A stretch of DNA of 64,000 nt from positions 1 through 64,000 of the forward strand of contig NZ_VUOA01000035.1 of the NCBI RefSeq assembly GCF_008386575.1, written 5' to 3'. The translations under genes were made by a program, and so were the position numbers. Below the pieces are notes generated by a model. It worked only from the letters and a program-made list of their open reading frames with translations, ran no database searches and was not told the DNA's origin. This DNA comes from Salinarimonas soli (lineage in GTDB: Bacteria > Pseudomonadota > Alphaproteobacteria > Rhizobiales > Beijerinckiaceae). Positions 1 through 9,784 of this stretch are shown here, piece by piece. Numbering within the stretch: position 1 is the stretch's first letter; each line of letters starts with the position of its first letter.

Positions 1-312
1 GCCTCGGCCATGTCGGGGGGCGAGCAGCAGATGCTCACCATCGCCCGCACCCTCATGGGCAACCCCCACGCCGTGCTCCTCGACGAGCCCTCGGAGGGGC
101 TCGCCCCCGTCATCGTCGAGCAGATGGCGGAGGCGGTGCTGCGCATGAAGACCGAGGGCATCGCGGTGCTCCTCTCCGAGCAGAACCTCTACTTCGCCTC
201 CGCCGTCTCCGACCGCGCCTACGTCATCGAGAAGGGCGTCATCCGCTACGAGGGCACGACGGCGGAGCTGGAGGAGAACGACGAGGTGCGGGAGACCTAC
301 CTGACGGTCTAG
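1..312 (+). CDS. Branched-chain-type ABC transporter ATP-binding protein, LivF family (5' end outside window)
   Basis: This is the C-terminal part of an ABC ATPase. The reading frame is open from base 1, so the N-terminus and Walker A lie upstream. Visible are the ABC signature (SGGEQQ) and a Walker B with its catalytic acid (AVLLDEPSEGL), followed by the switch region and the short tail typical of LivF proteins, which energise import of amino acids or organic acids at the cytoplasmic membrane. It sits 113 bp upstream of the hydantoinase genes on the same strand, so it probably imports the substrate of that cluster. The substrate cannot be read from the ATPase. Confidence 0.9.
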   Translation, partial: ASAMSGGEQQMLTIARTLMGNPHAVLLDEPSEGLAPVIVEQMAEAVLRMKTEGIAVLLSEQNLYFASAVSDRAYVIEKGVIRYEGTTAELEENDEVRETYLTV

Positions 313-425
313 GCCCCCTCTCCCTTGCGGGGAGGGGAAACGGCCTTGCCGCCTGCCTCAAACTCCTCTTCACAAGCGCGCCGTTTCGACGGAGACTGTT
401 CGTAGACGAACGATCGGAGTCGACC

Positions 426-2456
426 GTGCGGCGCGTGGCGGGGATCGACGTGGGCGGGACCTTCACCGACCTGCTCCTCACGGAGACGGGGCCGGAGGGC
501 GTCGCGGTTCGCTTCGCCAAGGTGCCGACCACGATCGCCAACCAGGCGCACGGCGTCGTGGCGGCGATCGAGGCCGCCGGCATCGCGCCCGCCGATCTCG
601 ACCTCGTCATCCACGGCACCACGGCCACCACGAACGCCGTGCTGGAGCGAAAGGTCGCCCGGGTCGGGCTGATCACGACGGAGGGCTTCCGCGACGTCCT
701 GGAGCTCGGCCGCCGCACCCGCCCGAACGCCTATGGTCTGTTCGGCACCTTCGACCCCCTGATCCCCCGCGAGCTGCGCCGCGAGGTGCCTGAGCGCATG
801 ACCGCCGCCGGCACCGTGCGCACGTCCCTCGACGAGGGCGCCGTGGAGGCGGCCGTGCGGGCGCTCGTCGAGGACGGGTGCGAGGCGCTGGTCATCCACT
901 TCCTGCATTCTTATGCCAACCCGGCGCACGAGATCCGGGCGGGCGAGATCGCCCGGGCGCTGTGGCCCAACGACTACGTCACGCTGGGCCACGCCCTCCT
1001 CTCCGAGTTCCGGGAATACGAGCGCGGCACCACGGCCGCCGTGAACGCCGCCGTCCAGCCCATCCTCGACCGCTACGTGCGCCGGCTCCAGGCCGACCTC
1101 AGCGCCAGGGGCTTCGCCCGCGACCTCCTCGTCATGAACGGCAACGGCGGCACGGTGCCGGCGGGCCATGTGGCGCAGGAGGCGGCGAAGACCGTGATGT
1201 CCGGCCCCGCCTCGGGCGTGATGGCCGCAGCCGCGACGCTCGCCCAATCGGGCCTGACCAACGCCATCACGTACGACATGGGCGGCACCTCGACCGACGT
1301 GGCGCTGATCGCGGGCGGCATCCCGGAGGTCTCCGCGGAGCTCACCCTTGCCTATGGCCTGCCGATCCACCTGCCCATGGTGGATGTCCGCACGGTGGGC
1401 GCCGGCGGCGGCTCCATCGCGGGCGTCGACCGGGCCGGCATGCTGCGCGTCGGCCCCGAGAGCGCGGGCTCCGAGCCCGGCCCCATCGGCTATGGCCGGG
1501 GCGGCACCCGCCCCACCATCACGGACGCCAACCTGATGCTCGGCCGCCTCGACCCGGCCCGCCTCAACGCCGTGACGGCGGGGGTGGGTCTCGACACCAT
1601 CCGCGAGGCCTTCACCCGCGACATCGCGGGGCCCCTGGGGCTCACGGTCGAGGAGGCGGCGGCCGCCGTGATCCGGCTCGGCAACGTGCACATGAGCGGG
1701 GCGATCCGCATGGTATCCCTGTCGCGGGGCTACGATCCGCGCGATTTCGTGCTCTTCGCCTTCGGCGGCGCCGGCCCGCTCCACGCGGTGGCGCTCGCCC
1801 GCGAGCTCGGCATCCCGGAGGTCCTGGTGCCGGCGCGCCCAGGGCTCACGAACGCGCTGGGCTGCCTCGTCGCGGACCTGCGCCAGGACCGGGTCAACAC
1901 GGTGAACCGCTCCCTCGACGGGCTCGACATGGAATCGGTCCACGCGCTGCTCGGCGCGCAGGCCGAGAGCGCGCTGGCCGTGGTGAGCGAGGAGCGGGCG
2001 GAGATCGAGGAGGTCGCCGTCATCCAGGGCGCCGACATGCAGTTTCGCGGCCAGACCCACCTCATCCGCGTCGCCCTCCCCCACGCGCGGGTGAGCCGCG
2101 AGGAGCTGCAGGCCCTGTTCGAGGCGGCCTATTTCAAGCGCTTTCAGGTGCGGCTGCCGGAGATCCGGGCGGTGCTCGTGAATCTCGTCACCTCCGTGAT
2201 CGGCCGGCGCAAGCCCTTCCCGCTCGCGGCCCTCCTCGAGCCCGGCCCGGATCTGGACGCCGCGCGGCTCGGCACCCGGCAGGTCTACGCTGACGGCATC
2301 TGGCACGACGCCGCGATCTTCTCCCGCGAGGCGCTGCCCATCGGCGCCCGCATCGAGGGCCCCGCGGTGGTGCAGCAGCTCGACGCCACGACATTGATCG
2401 AGCCCGGCGCGGTGGCAACCGTGGACGCGATCGGGAACCTGAGGGTGCGGGTATGA
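426..2456 (+). CDS. Hydantoinase/oxoprolinase family protein, subunit A (HyuA-like)
   Basis: A 676-residue protein of the N-methylhydantoinase A / 5-oxoprolinase family, cytoplasmic enzymes that use ATP to open cyclic amides. An actin-like phosphate-binding motif (GIDVGGTFTD) begins at about residue 6, and a second phosphate loop (DMGGTSTDVA) lies near residue 285. The AGGGS motif follows. Length is normal for the family. The B subunit follows at once, as is usual, since the two chains form one enzyme. Neighbouring molybdenum hydroxylase and reductase genes suggest the natural substrate is a hydroxylated, reduced N-heterocycle lactam rather than a simple hydantoin. That last point is inference. 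Confidence 0.9.
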   Translation: MRRVAGIDVGGTFTDLLLTETGPEGVAVRFAKVPTTIANQAHGVVAAIEAAGIAPADLDLVIHGTTATTNAVLERKVARVGLITTEGFRDVLELGRRTRPNAYGLFGTFDPLIPRELRREVPERMTAAGTVRTSLDEGAVEAAVRALVEDGCEALVIHFLHSYANPAHEIRAGEIARALWPNDYVTLGHALLSEFREYERGTTAAVNAAVQPILDRYVRRLQADLSARGFARDLLVMNGNGGTVPAGHVAQEAAKTVMSGPASGVMAAAATLAQSGLTNAITYDMGGTSTDVALIAGGIPEVSAELTLAYGLPIHLPMVDVRTVGAGGGSIAGVDRAGMLRVGPESAGSEPGPIGYGRGGTRPTITDANLMLGRLDPARLNAVTAGVGLDTIREAFTRDIAGPLGLTVEEAAAAVIRLGNVHMSGAIRMVSLSRGYDPRDFVLFAFGGAGPLHAVALARELGIPEVLVPARPGLTNALGCLVADLRQDRVNTVNRSLDGLDMESVHALLGAQAESALAVVSEERAEIEEVAVIQGADMQFRGQTHLIRVALPHARVSREELQALFEAAYFKRFQVRLPEIRAVLVNLVTSVIGRRKPFPLAALLEPGPDLDAARLGTRQVYADGIWHDAAIFSREALPIGARIEGPAVVQQLDATTLIEPGAVATVDAIGNLRVRV

Positions 2457-2467
2457 GGAGCGCACCC

Positions 2468-4153
2468 ATGACCCTCGATCCCATCACGCTGGCCGTCATC
2501 GGAGCGGGCCTGCAGCAGGTCTGCAACGAGATGGACATCGCGTTCTCCCGCTCGGCCTTCTCCCCCGTGATCGCCGAGGCCGACGACCGCTCGGACGGGA
2601 TCTACGACCGCGAGACGGGCGCGCTCATCGCGCAAGGCGAGCTCGGCCTTCCCGTCTTCGTCGGCACGATGCAATATTCCACGGGCGAGCTCATCCGCCT
2701 CATCAGCGAGGGGCGGGCCGGGGCGCCCGAGCCCGGCGACGTCTACATCGTCAACGATCCGTATCTTGGCGGCACGCACCTCATGGACGTGCGCTTCGTG
2801 AAGCCCGTCTTCGTCGAGGGCGAGCTGTTCTGCTGGCTCCAGAACACCGGCCACTGGCCCGATATCGGCGGCATGGTGCCGGGCGGCTTCTCGGCGCACG
2901 CCACGGAGGTGGAGCAGGAGGGCCTGCGGCTGCCGCCGGTGAAGCTGTTCAAGCGCGGCGTGCTCGACGCGGAAATCCTCGCGATCATCCAGTCCAACAT
3001 CCGCGTTGCCGACCAGCGCATCGGGGACATCAAGGCGCAAGGAGCGGCGCTTGCCATCGGCGAGAGCCGGCTCATGGACATGATCGCGCGCTATGGCCGC
3101 GAGACCCTGGACGCCGCCATCGCCGAGATCCGCGCCCGCTCGGCCGAGCGCATGCGCGCCGAGATCCGCACCCTGCCGGACGGCGTCTACCACTCGGAAG
3201 CCTTTGTCGACTCGGACGGCGTGGTGGACGAGCCCCTGCGCATCGCGCTCACCGTCACGAAGGCCGGCGACGGGCTCACCTTCGACTTCACGGGCTCCTC
3301 ACCCCCCTGCCGGGGCCCGATGAACTCGGTGGTCGCGACCACCTATTCGGCGGTCTACCTCGCCGTGAAGCACATCTTCCCCGACGTGCCGATCAACGCG
3401 GGCACCTTCGAGCCGCTCACCATCCTGCGCCCCGAGGGCACCTTCCTCGACGCGCGCTATCCCCGGCCCGTCTCGGGCTGCGCCGCGGAGGTGAGCCAGC
3501 GCATCGCGGAGGCCGTGTTCCTCGCCCTCGTCGAGGCGGCGCCCGACCGCGTGACGGCGGCGCCTGCCGGCACCTCGGGCAACTTCGCGCTCGGCGGCTT
3601 CGACCCGGAGCGGGGCACGTCTTATGTCATGTACCAGATCACCGGCGGCGGCTATGGCGGCAACGCCAGCCACGACGGCCTCACCAACGGCTGCTCCACC
3701 ATCGGCATCTCCAAGACCGCGCCCGTGGAGGTGATGGAACAGTACTACCCCGTCCTGTTCCGGCGCTTCGCCCTGCGCGAGGGCTCGGGGGGCGCGGGCG
3801 AGCATCGGGGCGGGTTCGGCGTGCACTACGAGGTGGAGCTCCTGCGCGGCGAGGCGCGCGCCTCCTTCGTCATGGACCACGGGCGCTTCGGGCCGCCAGG
3901 CGTGCTCGGCGGGTGTGAGGGCGCGCGCAACGTGGTGCGCATCCACCGCGACGGCGAGAGCTTCACCCCGCCCCATCTGTCGAAGGACCAGAACATCGCG
4001 ATCCGCGCCGGCGACCGGGTCGAGGTCATGACGCCCGGCGGCGGCGGCTACGGCGATCCGGCCCGGCGCGACGAGGCCGCCATCGCCCGCGATCTCAAGC
4101 GCGGCTACTACACGCCGGACGCGGCCGGGACATTGTGGGGGACGCGGGCCTGA
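2468..4153 (+). CDS. Hydantoinase/oxoprolinase family protein, subunit B (HyuB-like)
   Basis: A 561-residue hydantoinase B subunit, the partner of the preceding HyuA-like chain. It shows the family hallmarks NDPYLGGTHLMD near residue 95 and a glycine-rich PGGGGYGDP near the C-terminus. The ATG at 2468 is preferred over the in-frame ATG at 2453 because a GAGGAG ribosome-binding site lies about 7 bases before it. This start is 11 bp after the subunit A stop, which implies co-expression. The stop codon overlaps the next gene's ATG (ATGA at 4153). Substrate not determinable from sequence. Confidence 0.9.
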   Translation: MTLDPITLAVIGAGLQQVCNEMDIAFSRSAFSPVIAEADDRSDGIYDRETGALIAQGELGLPVFVGTMQYSTGELIRLISEGRAGAPEPGDVYIVNDPYLGGTHLMDVRFVKPVFVEGELFCWLQNTGHWPDIGGMVPGGFSAHATEVEQEGLRLPPVKLFKRGVLDAEILAIIQSNIRVADQRIGDIKAQGAALAIGESRLMDMIARYGRETLDAAIAEIRARSAERMRAEIRTLPDGVYHSEAFVDSDGVVDEPLRIALTVTKAGDGLTFDFTGSSPPCRGPMNSVVATTYSAVYLAVKHIFPDVPINAGTFEPLTILRPEGTFLDARYPRPVSGCAAEVSQRIAEAVFLALVEAAPDRVTAAPAGTSGNFALGGFDPERGTSYVMYQITGGGYGGNASHDGLTNGCSTIGISKTAPVEVMEQYYPVLFRRFALREGSGGAGEHRGGFGVHYEVELLRGEARASFVMDHGRFGPPGVLGGCEGARNVVRIHRDGESFTPPHLSKDQNIAIRAGDRVEVMTPGGGGYGDPARRDEAAIARDLKRGYYTPDAAGTLWGTRA

Positions 4154-5007
4154 TGCGCTATTTCCAGCCCGCCACCCTCGACGAAGCCCTCGCCATCCGC
4201 CGCGGGAATGACGTCGTGCCCCTGGCCGGGGCCACGGACGTCTACCCGGCCCGCGCCGGCCGGCGCGCCTGGGGCGACCCGACCCACAAGGACGTGCTCG
4301 ACCTCTCCCGCATTGAGGCCCTGCGCGGCATCGAGGACCGGGGCGACCACGTCCGCATCGGGGCGCTCGCCACCTGGACGGACCTGATCCGCGCCGATCT
4401 CCCGCCCCTGTTCGACGGCATGAAGCGCGCCGCGCGCGAGGTGGGCGGGGTGCAGGTGCAGAACCGGGGCACGGTGGTGGGCAACGCCTGCACGGCCTCC
4501 CCCGCCGGCGACGGCATCCCCAACCTCCTCGCGCTCGACGCCGCCTTCGAGATCGAGGGCCCCTCTCCTCGCCTCGTTCCGGCGGAGGCGTTCTTCACGG
4601 GCTACCGCGCCACGGCCTGCGGCCCCCACGACATCGTCGCCGCCATCCGCATCCCCAAGCGCGAGGGCCGGGGCCATTTCGTGAAGCTCGGCGCCCGGCG
4701 CTACCTCGTGATCTCCATCGCCATGGTGGCGGCGGCGCTCGAGACCGACGCCGCCGGCCGCATCGTAAGCGCGCGCATCGCGGTGGGCGCCTGCTCGGCC
4801 GCGGCCGGGCGGCTGCCGCTCCTCGAAGCCGCGCTGCCGGGCGCGCCCCTCACCGACGCGCCGGCCCTCGTCGAGCCGCGCCACCTGGCGCACCTCACCC
4901 CCATCGACGACATCCGCGCCAGCGCCGGCTACCGCATGGCCGCCGCGTTGGCGCTGGTGGGCGACGCGCTCGCCGACCTGAGCCGCCCCGCCGCGAGGGT
5001 TGCCTGA
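4153..5007 (+). CDS. FAD-binding subunit of a molybdenum hydroxylase (CoxM/xanthine dehydrogenase medium-subunit family)
   Basis: A 284-residue FAD subunit. The N-terminus (MRYFQPATLDEALAI) and the GATDVYP loop resemble the first FAD-binding motif of CoxM/XdhB. A second motif (NRGTVVGNACTASPAGD) lies near residue 110, where the pyrophosphate of FAD binds. It passes electrons from the FeS clusters to an acceptor. The ATG at 4153 overlaps the upstream stop (ATGA), which suggests translational coupling with hyuB. The partner FeS-molybdopterin chain is encoded 270 bp downstream. Confidence 0.88.
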   Translation: MRYFQPATLDEALAIRRGNDVVPLAGATDVYPARAGRRAWGDPTHKDVLDLSRIEALRGIEDRGDHVRIGALATWTDLIRADLPPLFDGMKRAAREVGGVQVQNRGTVVGNACTASPAGDGIPNLLALDAAFEIEGPSPRLVPAEAFFTGYRATACGPHDIVAAIRIPKREGRGHFVKLGARRYLVISIAMVAAALETDAAGRIVSARIAVGACSAAAGRLPLLEAALPGAPLTDAPALVEPRHLAHLTPIDDIRASAGYRMAAALALVGDALADLSRPAARVA

Positions 5008-5048
5008 TGGGCTCGCCGGTCGCCGCCCCCGGACGCTCGAGCGCCCTC

Positions 5049-5238
5049 CTCTCCCCGCCTGCGGGGAGAGGGCCTCAAGCCCCCTTGCCGGGGCTTGAGG
5101 CGAGCGCAGCGAAGGTGAGGGGGTCTCCCCGCGATCGCTCGACCGTCCAGACCCCCTCACCCCCGCTCCGCCTTCGGCTCCGCTCGCCGCGCCTGCCGGT
5201 CCGCAGGCGCGGCCCTCTCCCCGCCCGGCGGGGAGAGG
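5049..5238. repeat. Pair of REP-like hairpins between the two molybdenum-hydroxylase genes
   Basis: Two perfect GC-rich palindromes lie in the 270-bp gap. One has 10-bp arms at 5049-5058 and 5061-5070 (CTCTCCCCGC / GCGGGGAGAG). The other has 12-bp arms at 5214-5225 and 5227-5238. Similar hairpins occur near 314-340, 8036, 8256, 10266-10426, 63000 and 63300. They look like a dispersed REP/BIME-type family and may also modulate mRNA stability between these two cistrons. Confidence 0.75.
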
Positions 5239-5277
5239 TGACGGGCGCCCCGTCACGCCAACGATGAGCGCCGCCCC

Positions 5278-8022
5278 ATGACCCGGACCCTCACCCTCAT
5301 CGTCAACGGCGAGCCCCGCACGCTCCAGGCCGCCCCCTTCGCGAGCCTTGCCGACACCTTGCGCGAGGGCCTGCACCTCACCGGCACCAAGGTGGGCTGC
5401 GACGCGGGCGATTGCGGCGCCTGCACGGTGCTCCTCGACGGGGAGCAGGTCTGCGCCTGCCTCGTGCCCACCGCTCAGGCCGAGGGACGGGCGATCACCA
5501 CCATCGAGGGCGCGGGGCCGGCGGGCCTCGTCGACCGGCTGCGCGAGAGCTTTCTCGCCCACGGCGCGGCCCAGTGCGGCATCTGCACGCCTGGCATGAT
5601 CATGGCGGCCGCGGACGTGCTCGCGCGCGATCCCCGCGCCGGCCGCGCGGAGATCGAGGACGGCTTAGGGGGCGTGCTCTGCCGCTGCACCGGCTACGTG
5701 AAGATCGTTGAGGCGGTGCTCGACGTGGCGCGCGGCGCCAATGCCTTCGCGGCGAAAGCGGATGCGGGCGCGGCGGTGGGCGCCCGCCTCGCCCGGGTCG
5801 ACGGGCGCCCGAAGGTCGAGGGCACGGACCACTTCGGCGCCGACCACCAGCCCGAGGGCGCCCTGTGGCTGCGGCTGATCCGCTCGCCCCATGCGAGCGC
5901 GCGCTTCGCACTGGGCGATCTCGCCCCCGTGCTCGCCCGCCATCCGGGCCTCGCCCGTATCCTCACGGCCCGTGACATCCCGGGGGAGAACGCGTTCGGC
6001 ATCTTCCCCACGATCAAGGATCAGCCCGTGCTCGCCGACGGCCTCGTGCGCATGCGCGGCGACCCGGTGGCGGCGCTGGTGGGCACCCGCGCGGCGGTGG
6101 AGGGCTTCCCCGACGCCGACCTGCCGATCACCTGGGAGGTCTTGCCGGCCCTGCACGGTGCCGCCGCCGCCCTGGCCGAGGGCGCACCCGCCCTTCATCG
6201 CGCGGTGCCCGACAACGTCCTGACCCGGGGCCGGCTGGAGCGCGGCGACGTTGCGGAAGGCCATGCGGCGGGGGCGGCGACGGCCTCGGTCGCCTTCGAG
6301 ACGGCGTTCGTCGAGCACGCCTATATCGAGCCCGAGGCGGGCTATGCCCGTCGGGTCGGCGACCGGATCGAGGTCACGGCCTGCACGCAGGCGCCCGTCA
6401 TGGACCAGGAGGAGGTGGCGCGGGTGCTGGGGGTACCCATGCACGCGGTGCGCATCGTCCCCACCGCCTGCGGCGGGGGCTTCGGCGGCAAGCTCGACGT
6501 CTCGATCCAGCCGATCCTCGCCGTGGCCGCCTGGGTCACGGGGCAGCCGGTGCGGATCGTCTATTCCCGCATCGAGAGCATGGCCTCCACCACGAAGCGC
6601 CACCCGGCGTCGATCCGCGCCCGCATGTCGGCGGACGGGGACGGCCGCTTCACCGCCTTCGAGATGGAGGGCGACTTCAACACCGGCGCCTACGCCTCCT
6701 GGGGGCCCACCGTCGCCAACCGCGTGCCCGTCCACGCGCCGGGCCCCTACCGGGTGCCCCATGTCCGCAACCGCACCCGCGCCGTCTACACGAACGACAC
6801 GCCCGCCGGCGCCTTCCGGGGTTTCGGCGTGCCCCAAGCGACGCTCGCCGCCGAGACCCTCATCGACGACCTCGCGGAAGGATTAGGGCTCGACCGCTGG
6901 ACCATCCGCCGCCGCAACGCCCTCGACCACGGCGACACCACCGCCTCGGGCCAGGTGCTCCACGCCTCCGCCGGCCTGCCCCAGTGCCTCGATGCCCTGC
7001 GCGACGATTTCCTGAGGGCGCAGGCCGACGCGGAAGCCTTCAACCGGACGAGCGGGCGGGTGAAGCGCGGCGCCGGCATCGCCTGCATGTGGTACGGCTG
7101 CGGCAACACCTCGATGTCGAACCCCTCGACCATGCGCATCGCGCTGCGCCCCGACGGGACGCTCACCTTCTTCAACGGCGCGGTCGATATCGGCCAGGGC
7201 TCCACCACGGTGCTCCTCCAGATCGCCGCCGACGCCCTCGGGCTGGCGCCGGACGCCTTCGAGAGCGTCGTCGGCGACACGGACCTCACCCCCGATGCCG
7301 GCAAGACCTCCGCCTCTCGCCAGACCTTCGTCTCCGGCAACGCCGCGCGGCTCGCGGGCGAGGATCTGCGCCGCGCCATCTTGAGCCTCGCCAATGCCGG
7401 CCCCGACGCACGCCTGCGGCTCGAGGGCGCGTGCCTGCACGTGGAGAACGGCCCCGCGAGCCGGGTCATCGACCTCACGACGCTTTCCCCCGACGAGACC
7501 GGCGCGGTGCTCTCAGGAGAAGGCCGCTACGACCCGCCGACCACGGCTCTCGACGCCAACGGCCAGGGCGTTCCTTACGCGACCTACGGCTTCGCCGCCC
7601 AGGCCGCCGAGGTGGAGGTCGACACCGTGCTCGGAACCGTGCGGGTCACCCGCATCGTCGCAGCGCACGACGTCGGGCGCGCGGTGAACCCGACCCTCGT
7701 CGAGGGCCAGATCCATGGCGGCATCGCGCAAGGGTTGGGGCTCGCGCTCATGGAGGAGTTCATCCCCGGGCGCACGGAGAACCTGCACGACTACCTCATC
7801 CCCACGGTGGGCGACATGCCGGAGATCGTCGTGCACCTCATCGAGGATCCGGAGCCCGAGGGGCCGTTCGGCGCCAAGGGCGTCGGCGAGCCGGCCCTCG
7901 TCGCCACGGCGCCAGCCATCCTCTCCGCCATCCGCCACGCCACCGGCGCCCGCCTCACCAGGGTCCCCGTCCTGCCGCACCGGCTCCACGCGGCGCTCCA
8001 TGCCAGGGAGGCGGCGGAATGA
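5278..8022 (+). CDS. Molybdenum hydroxylase, fused [2Fe-2S] and molybdopterin subunits (xanthine dehydrogenase family)
   Basis: A 914-residue fusion of the small FeS chain and the large molybdopterin chain. The N-terminal domain has the plant-ferredoxin cluster cysteines C41, C46, C49 and C61, and the second [2Fe-2S] domain has C100, C103, C135 and C137 (CRCTGY). From about residue 170 comes the CoxL/XdhA part, with the GGFGGK cofactor loop and a C-terminal GAKGVGEPALV that carries the catalytic glutamate. These enzymes hydroxylate N-heterocycles next to the ring nitrogen with water as oxygen donor. With the FAD subunit at 4153 it makes a complete enzyme. Substrate inferred only from neighbours. 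Confidence 0.92.
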   Translation: MTRTLTLIVNGEPRTLQAAPFASLADTLREGLHLTGTKVGCDAGDCGACTVLLDGEQVCACLVPTAQAEGRAITTIEGAGPAGLVDRLRESFLAHGAAQCGICTPGMIMAAADVLARDPRAGRAEIEDGLGGVLCRCTGYVKIVEAVLDVARGANAFAAKADAGAAVGARLARVDGRPKVEGTDHFGADHQPEGALWLRLIRSPHASARFALGDLAPVLARHPGLARILTARDIPGENAFGIFPTIKDQPVLADGLVRMRGDPVAALVGTRAAVEGFPDADLPITWEVLPALHGAAAALAEGAPALHRAVPDNVLTRGRLERGDVAEGHAAGAATASVAFETAFVEHAYIEPEAGYARRVGDRIEVTACTQAPVMDQEEVARVLGVPMHAVRIVPTACGGGFGGKLDVSIQPILAVAAWVTGQPVRIVYSRIESMASTTKRHPASIRARMSADGDGRFTAFEMEGDFNTGAYASWGPTVANRVPVHAPGPYRVPHVRNRTRAVYTNDTPAGAFRGFGVPQATLAAETLIDDLAEGLGLDRWTIRRRNALDHGDTTASGQVLHASAGLPQCLDALRDDFLRAQADAEAFNRTSGRVKRGAGIACMWYGCGNTSMSNPSTMRIALRPDGTLTFFNGAVDIGQGSTTVLLQIAADALGLAPDAFESVVGDTDLTPDAGKTSASRQTFVSGNAARLAGEDLRRAILSLANAGPDARLRLEGACLHVENGPASRVIDLTTLSPDETGAVLSGEGRYDPPTTALDANGQGVPYATYGFAAQAAEVEVDTVLGTVRVTRIVAAHDVGRAVNPTLVEGQIHGGIAQGLGLALMEEFIPGRTENLHDYLIPTVGDMPEIVVHLIEDPEPEGPFGAKGVGEPALVATAPAILSAIRHATGARLTRVPVLPHRLHAALHAREAAE

Positions 8023-8123
8023 GAGACGCAACGCGCTCCCCTCTCCCGGATGGGAGAGGGATGCACGGAGTGCCATGGGGTGAGGGTGGCAAGCTAGGTG
8101 AGTTCGCTCGGCCGTCTCCGCTT

Positions 8124-8200
8124 GTCATGGCCGGGCTTGACCCGGCCATCCAGGCGGCACCGTGGTTCTGGGTCCCCGGGTCAGGCCCGGGGATGACCGG
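8124..8200. repeat. Dispersed palindromic repeat (GGCCGGGCTTGACCCGGCC type)
   Basis: A tandem of two interrupted palindromes, GGCCGGG...CCCGGCC near 8130 and CCCCGGG...CCCGGGG near 8175, sits in the 259-bp gap before the reductase gene. This kind of element is scattered in many rhizobial and Methylobacterium genomes. No gene is seen in the gap. Confidence 0.6.
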
Positions 8201-8281
8201 GTGTGGTGCCCAACGAACCTCCCGGCGTGGTACCCCCTCACCCCCGGCCCCTCTCCCCCTGGGAGAGGGGAGGAGCGCGTC

Positions 8282-9784
8282 ATGACCGCTGACCCCCTCT
8301 CCACCGCCGCCCGCTCGGCGAAGCTCGGGGCGTCGGAGGGCGACGGCATCGTGCGGTGCGATGCCTGTCCCGTGCTCTGCCGCATTCGCCCCGGCCGGGC
8401 GGGCGCGTGCTCGCGCTATGCCAACGAGGACGGCCATCTCGTGCGCACCGACCCTGTGGTGCTCCTGCAGCGCGCCGTGAAGGAGGGCGCGCCCCTGGTG
8501 CCGTTCGGCGCGGACGAATGGGACGGGGCGATCCTCGATCCCGCCCGCACCTTCGTCACCGGCATCGGGTCGGGCACCACCTATCCGGACTACAAGCCCG
8601 CTCCCTTCATCGTCTCGTCCGAGCATGCGGGCGTCGATACGGTCACGGTCGTGACGGAGGGGATCTTCAGCTATTGCGGCGTGAAGGTGAAAATCGACAC
8701 CGACCGCCATCTGGGCCCGGAGCGGGCGGCGGTCCGGGTGGACGGCGAGGAGGTGGGCCACGTCACCACCGCCGAATATGGCTCGCAGATGCTCTCCATC
8801 GGCGGCGTGCGCCATCTCACCGGCGGCTCGAAGAGGGAGGGCAACGTCACCTGCGACACGCTCCTGCGCCTGTGCGCGGCCGAAGCGGTGACCATGACCA
8901 TCGACGGCGGCCACGAGGTCGTCGTCCAGGCGGGGCGGGCGCCGATCGTCGACGGGACCCCTGAGGCCCGGATGCGGGTGGGCTGCGGCTCGGCGACGGT
9001 GGGGATCTTCGCCAGGCAATGGCTCGGCCACGCCGACGAGGTGATCGTGGTCGACGACCACATCACGGGCGTGCTCACCGAGCACCAGGCGGGCCGGGTT
9101 CTGGGCATGCGCCCCTCCGGCATCCGGGTGCGGGGCCGCAAGTCCACGCCGGGGCGCTATTTCCAGGTCGCCAATCCCGGCATCGGCTGGGGCGGGACCG
9201 ACATCGAGGACCCGCTCGACATCATCCAAAAGATCGATCCGGCCGTCGCATGGCCCGGCCTTCGCCTGCTCATGACCTCGACCACGGGGGAGCATGCCCT
9301 CTGGCTCGTCCTCGACGACGAGCTTCGCCCCATGCCGGCGCCCATGCCCGCCCCCGTGCGCGCGGTGGTCGAGCGCATCGGCGAGAACTGCGAGCCCTCG
9401 GTCTGCACCGTGCTGTTCATGGCGGGCGCGGGCGGGAGCCTCCGGGCGGGAGTGACGGAAAATCCCGTCCTGCTCACGCGCTCCGTCGCGGCGGGCGAGA
9501 CCCGGGTCACCATGGGCGGCGCGCCGGTCTATCTGTGGCCGGGGGGCGGCATCACCGTCATGGCCGACGTGCTGCGCCTGCCCCGCAACGCCTTCGGCTC
9601 GGTGCCCACCCCGGCCCTCGTCGCCCCCATCGAGTTCACCCTGCCGCGTGCCCTCTACGCCCGGCTCGGCGGCCACATGGCGGACGTGGTGTCGATCGGG
9701 GACATCCTGCGCGACGTGGCGCCGGAGGCGCGCGTCGAGCCCTGGCGCGGGGAGAATCCGTGGCCCATGGAGCCCATCCGGTGA
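8282..9784 (+). CDS. 6-hydroxynicotinate reductase-like iron-sulfur protein
   Basis: A 500-residue protein of the family that includes 6-hydroxynicotinate reductase of nicotinate-fermenting clostridia, which reduces a hydroxypyridine ring with ferredoxin. Near the N-terminus C26-x2-C29-x3-C33-x9-C43 forms a ferredoxin-like 4Fe-4S motif. The rest is glycine-rich with no other motif I can assign. An SGTT at residues 97-100 vaguely resembles the flavinylation motif used by ApbE. The ATG at 8282 begins the conserved part. The open frame extends upstream into a REP-like region and is not used. The stop overlaps the next start. The actual ring reduced is unknown. Confidence 0.75.
   Translation: MTADPLSTAARSAKLGASEGDGIVRCDACPVLCRIRPGRAGACSRYANEDGHLVRTDPVVLLQRAVKEGAPLVPFGADEWDGAILDPARTFVTGIGSGTTYPDYKPAPFIVSSEHAGVDTVTVVTEGIFSYCGVKVKIDTDRHLGPERAAVRVDGEEVGHVTTAEYGSQMLSIGGVRHLTGGSKREGNVTCDTLLRLCAAEAVTMTIDGGHEVVVQAGRAPIVDGTPEARMRVGCGSATVGIFARQWLGHADEVIVVDDHITGVLTEHQAGRVLGMRPSGIRVRGRKSTPGRYFQVANPGIGWGGTDIEDPLDIIQKIDPAVAWPGLRLLMTSTTGEHALWLVLDDELRPMPAPMPAPVRAVVERIGENCEPSVCTVLFMAGAGGSLRAGVTENPVLLTRSVAAGETRVTMGGAPVYLWPGGGITVMADVLRLPRNAFGSVPTPALVAPIEFTLPRALYARLGGHMADVVSIGDILRDVAPEARVEPWRGENPWPMEPIR

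Noticed and set aside
309-2465. A 718-codon open frame on the minus strand opposite the hydantoinase A gene
   Set aside because: It is a shadow frame caused by G/C-rich third positions. The amino-acid text is Arg/Gly/His-rich without domains, and the plus strand has a complete HyuA.
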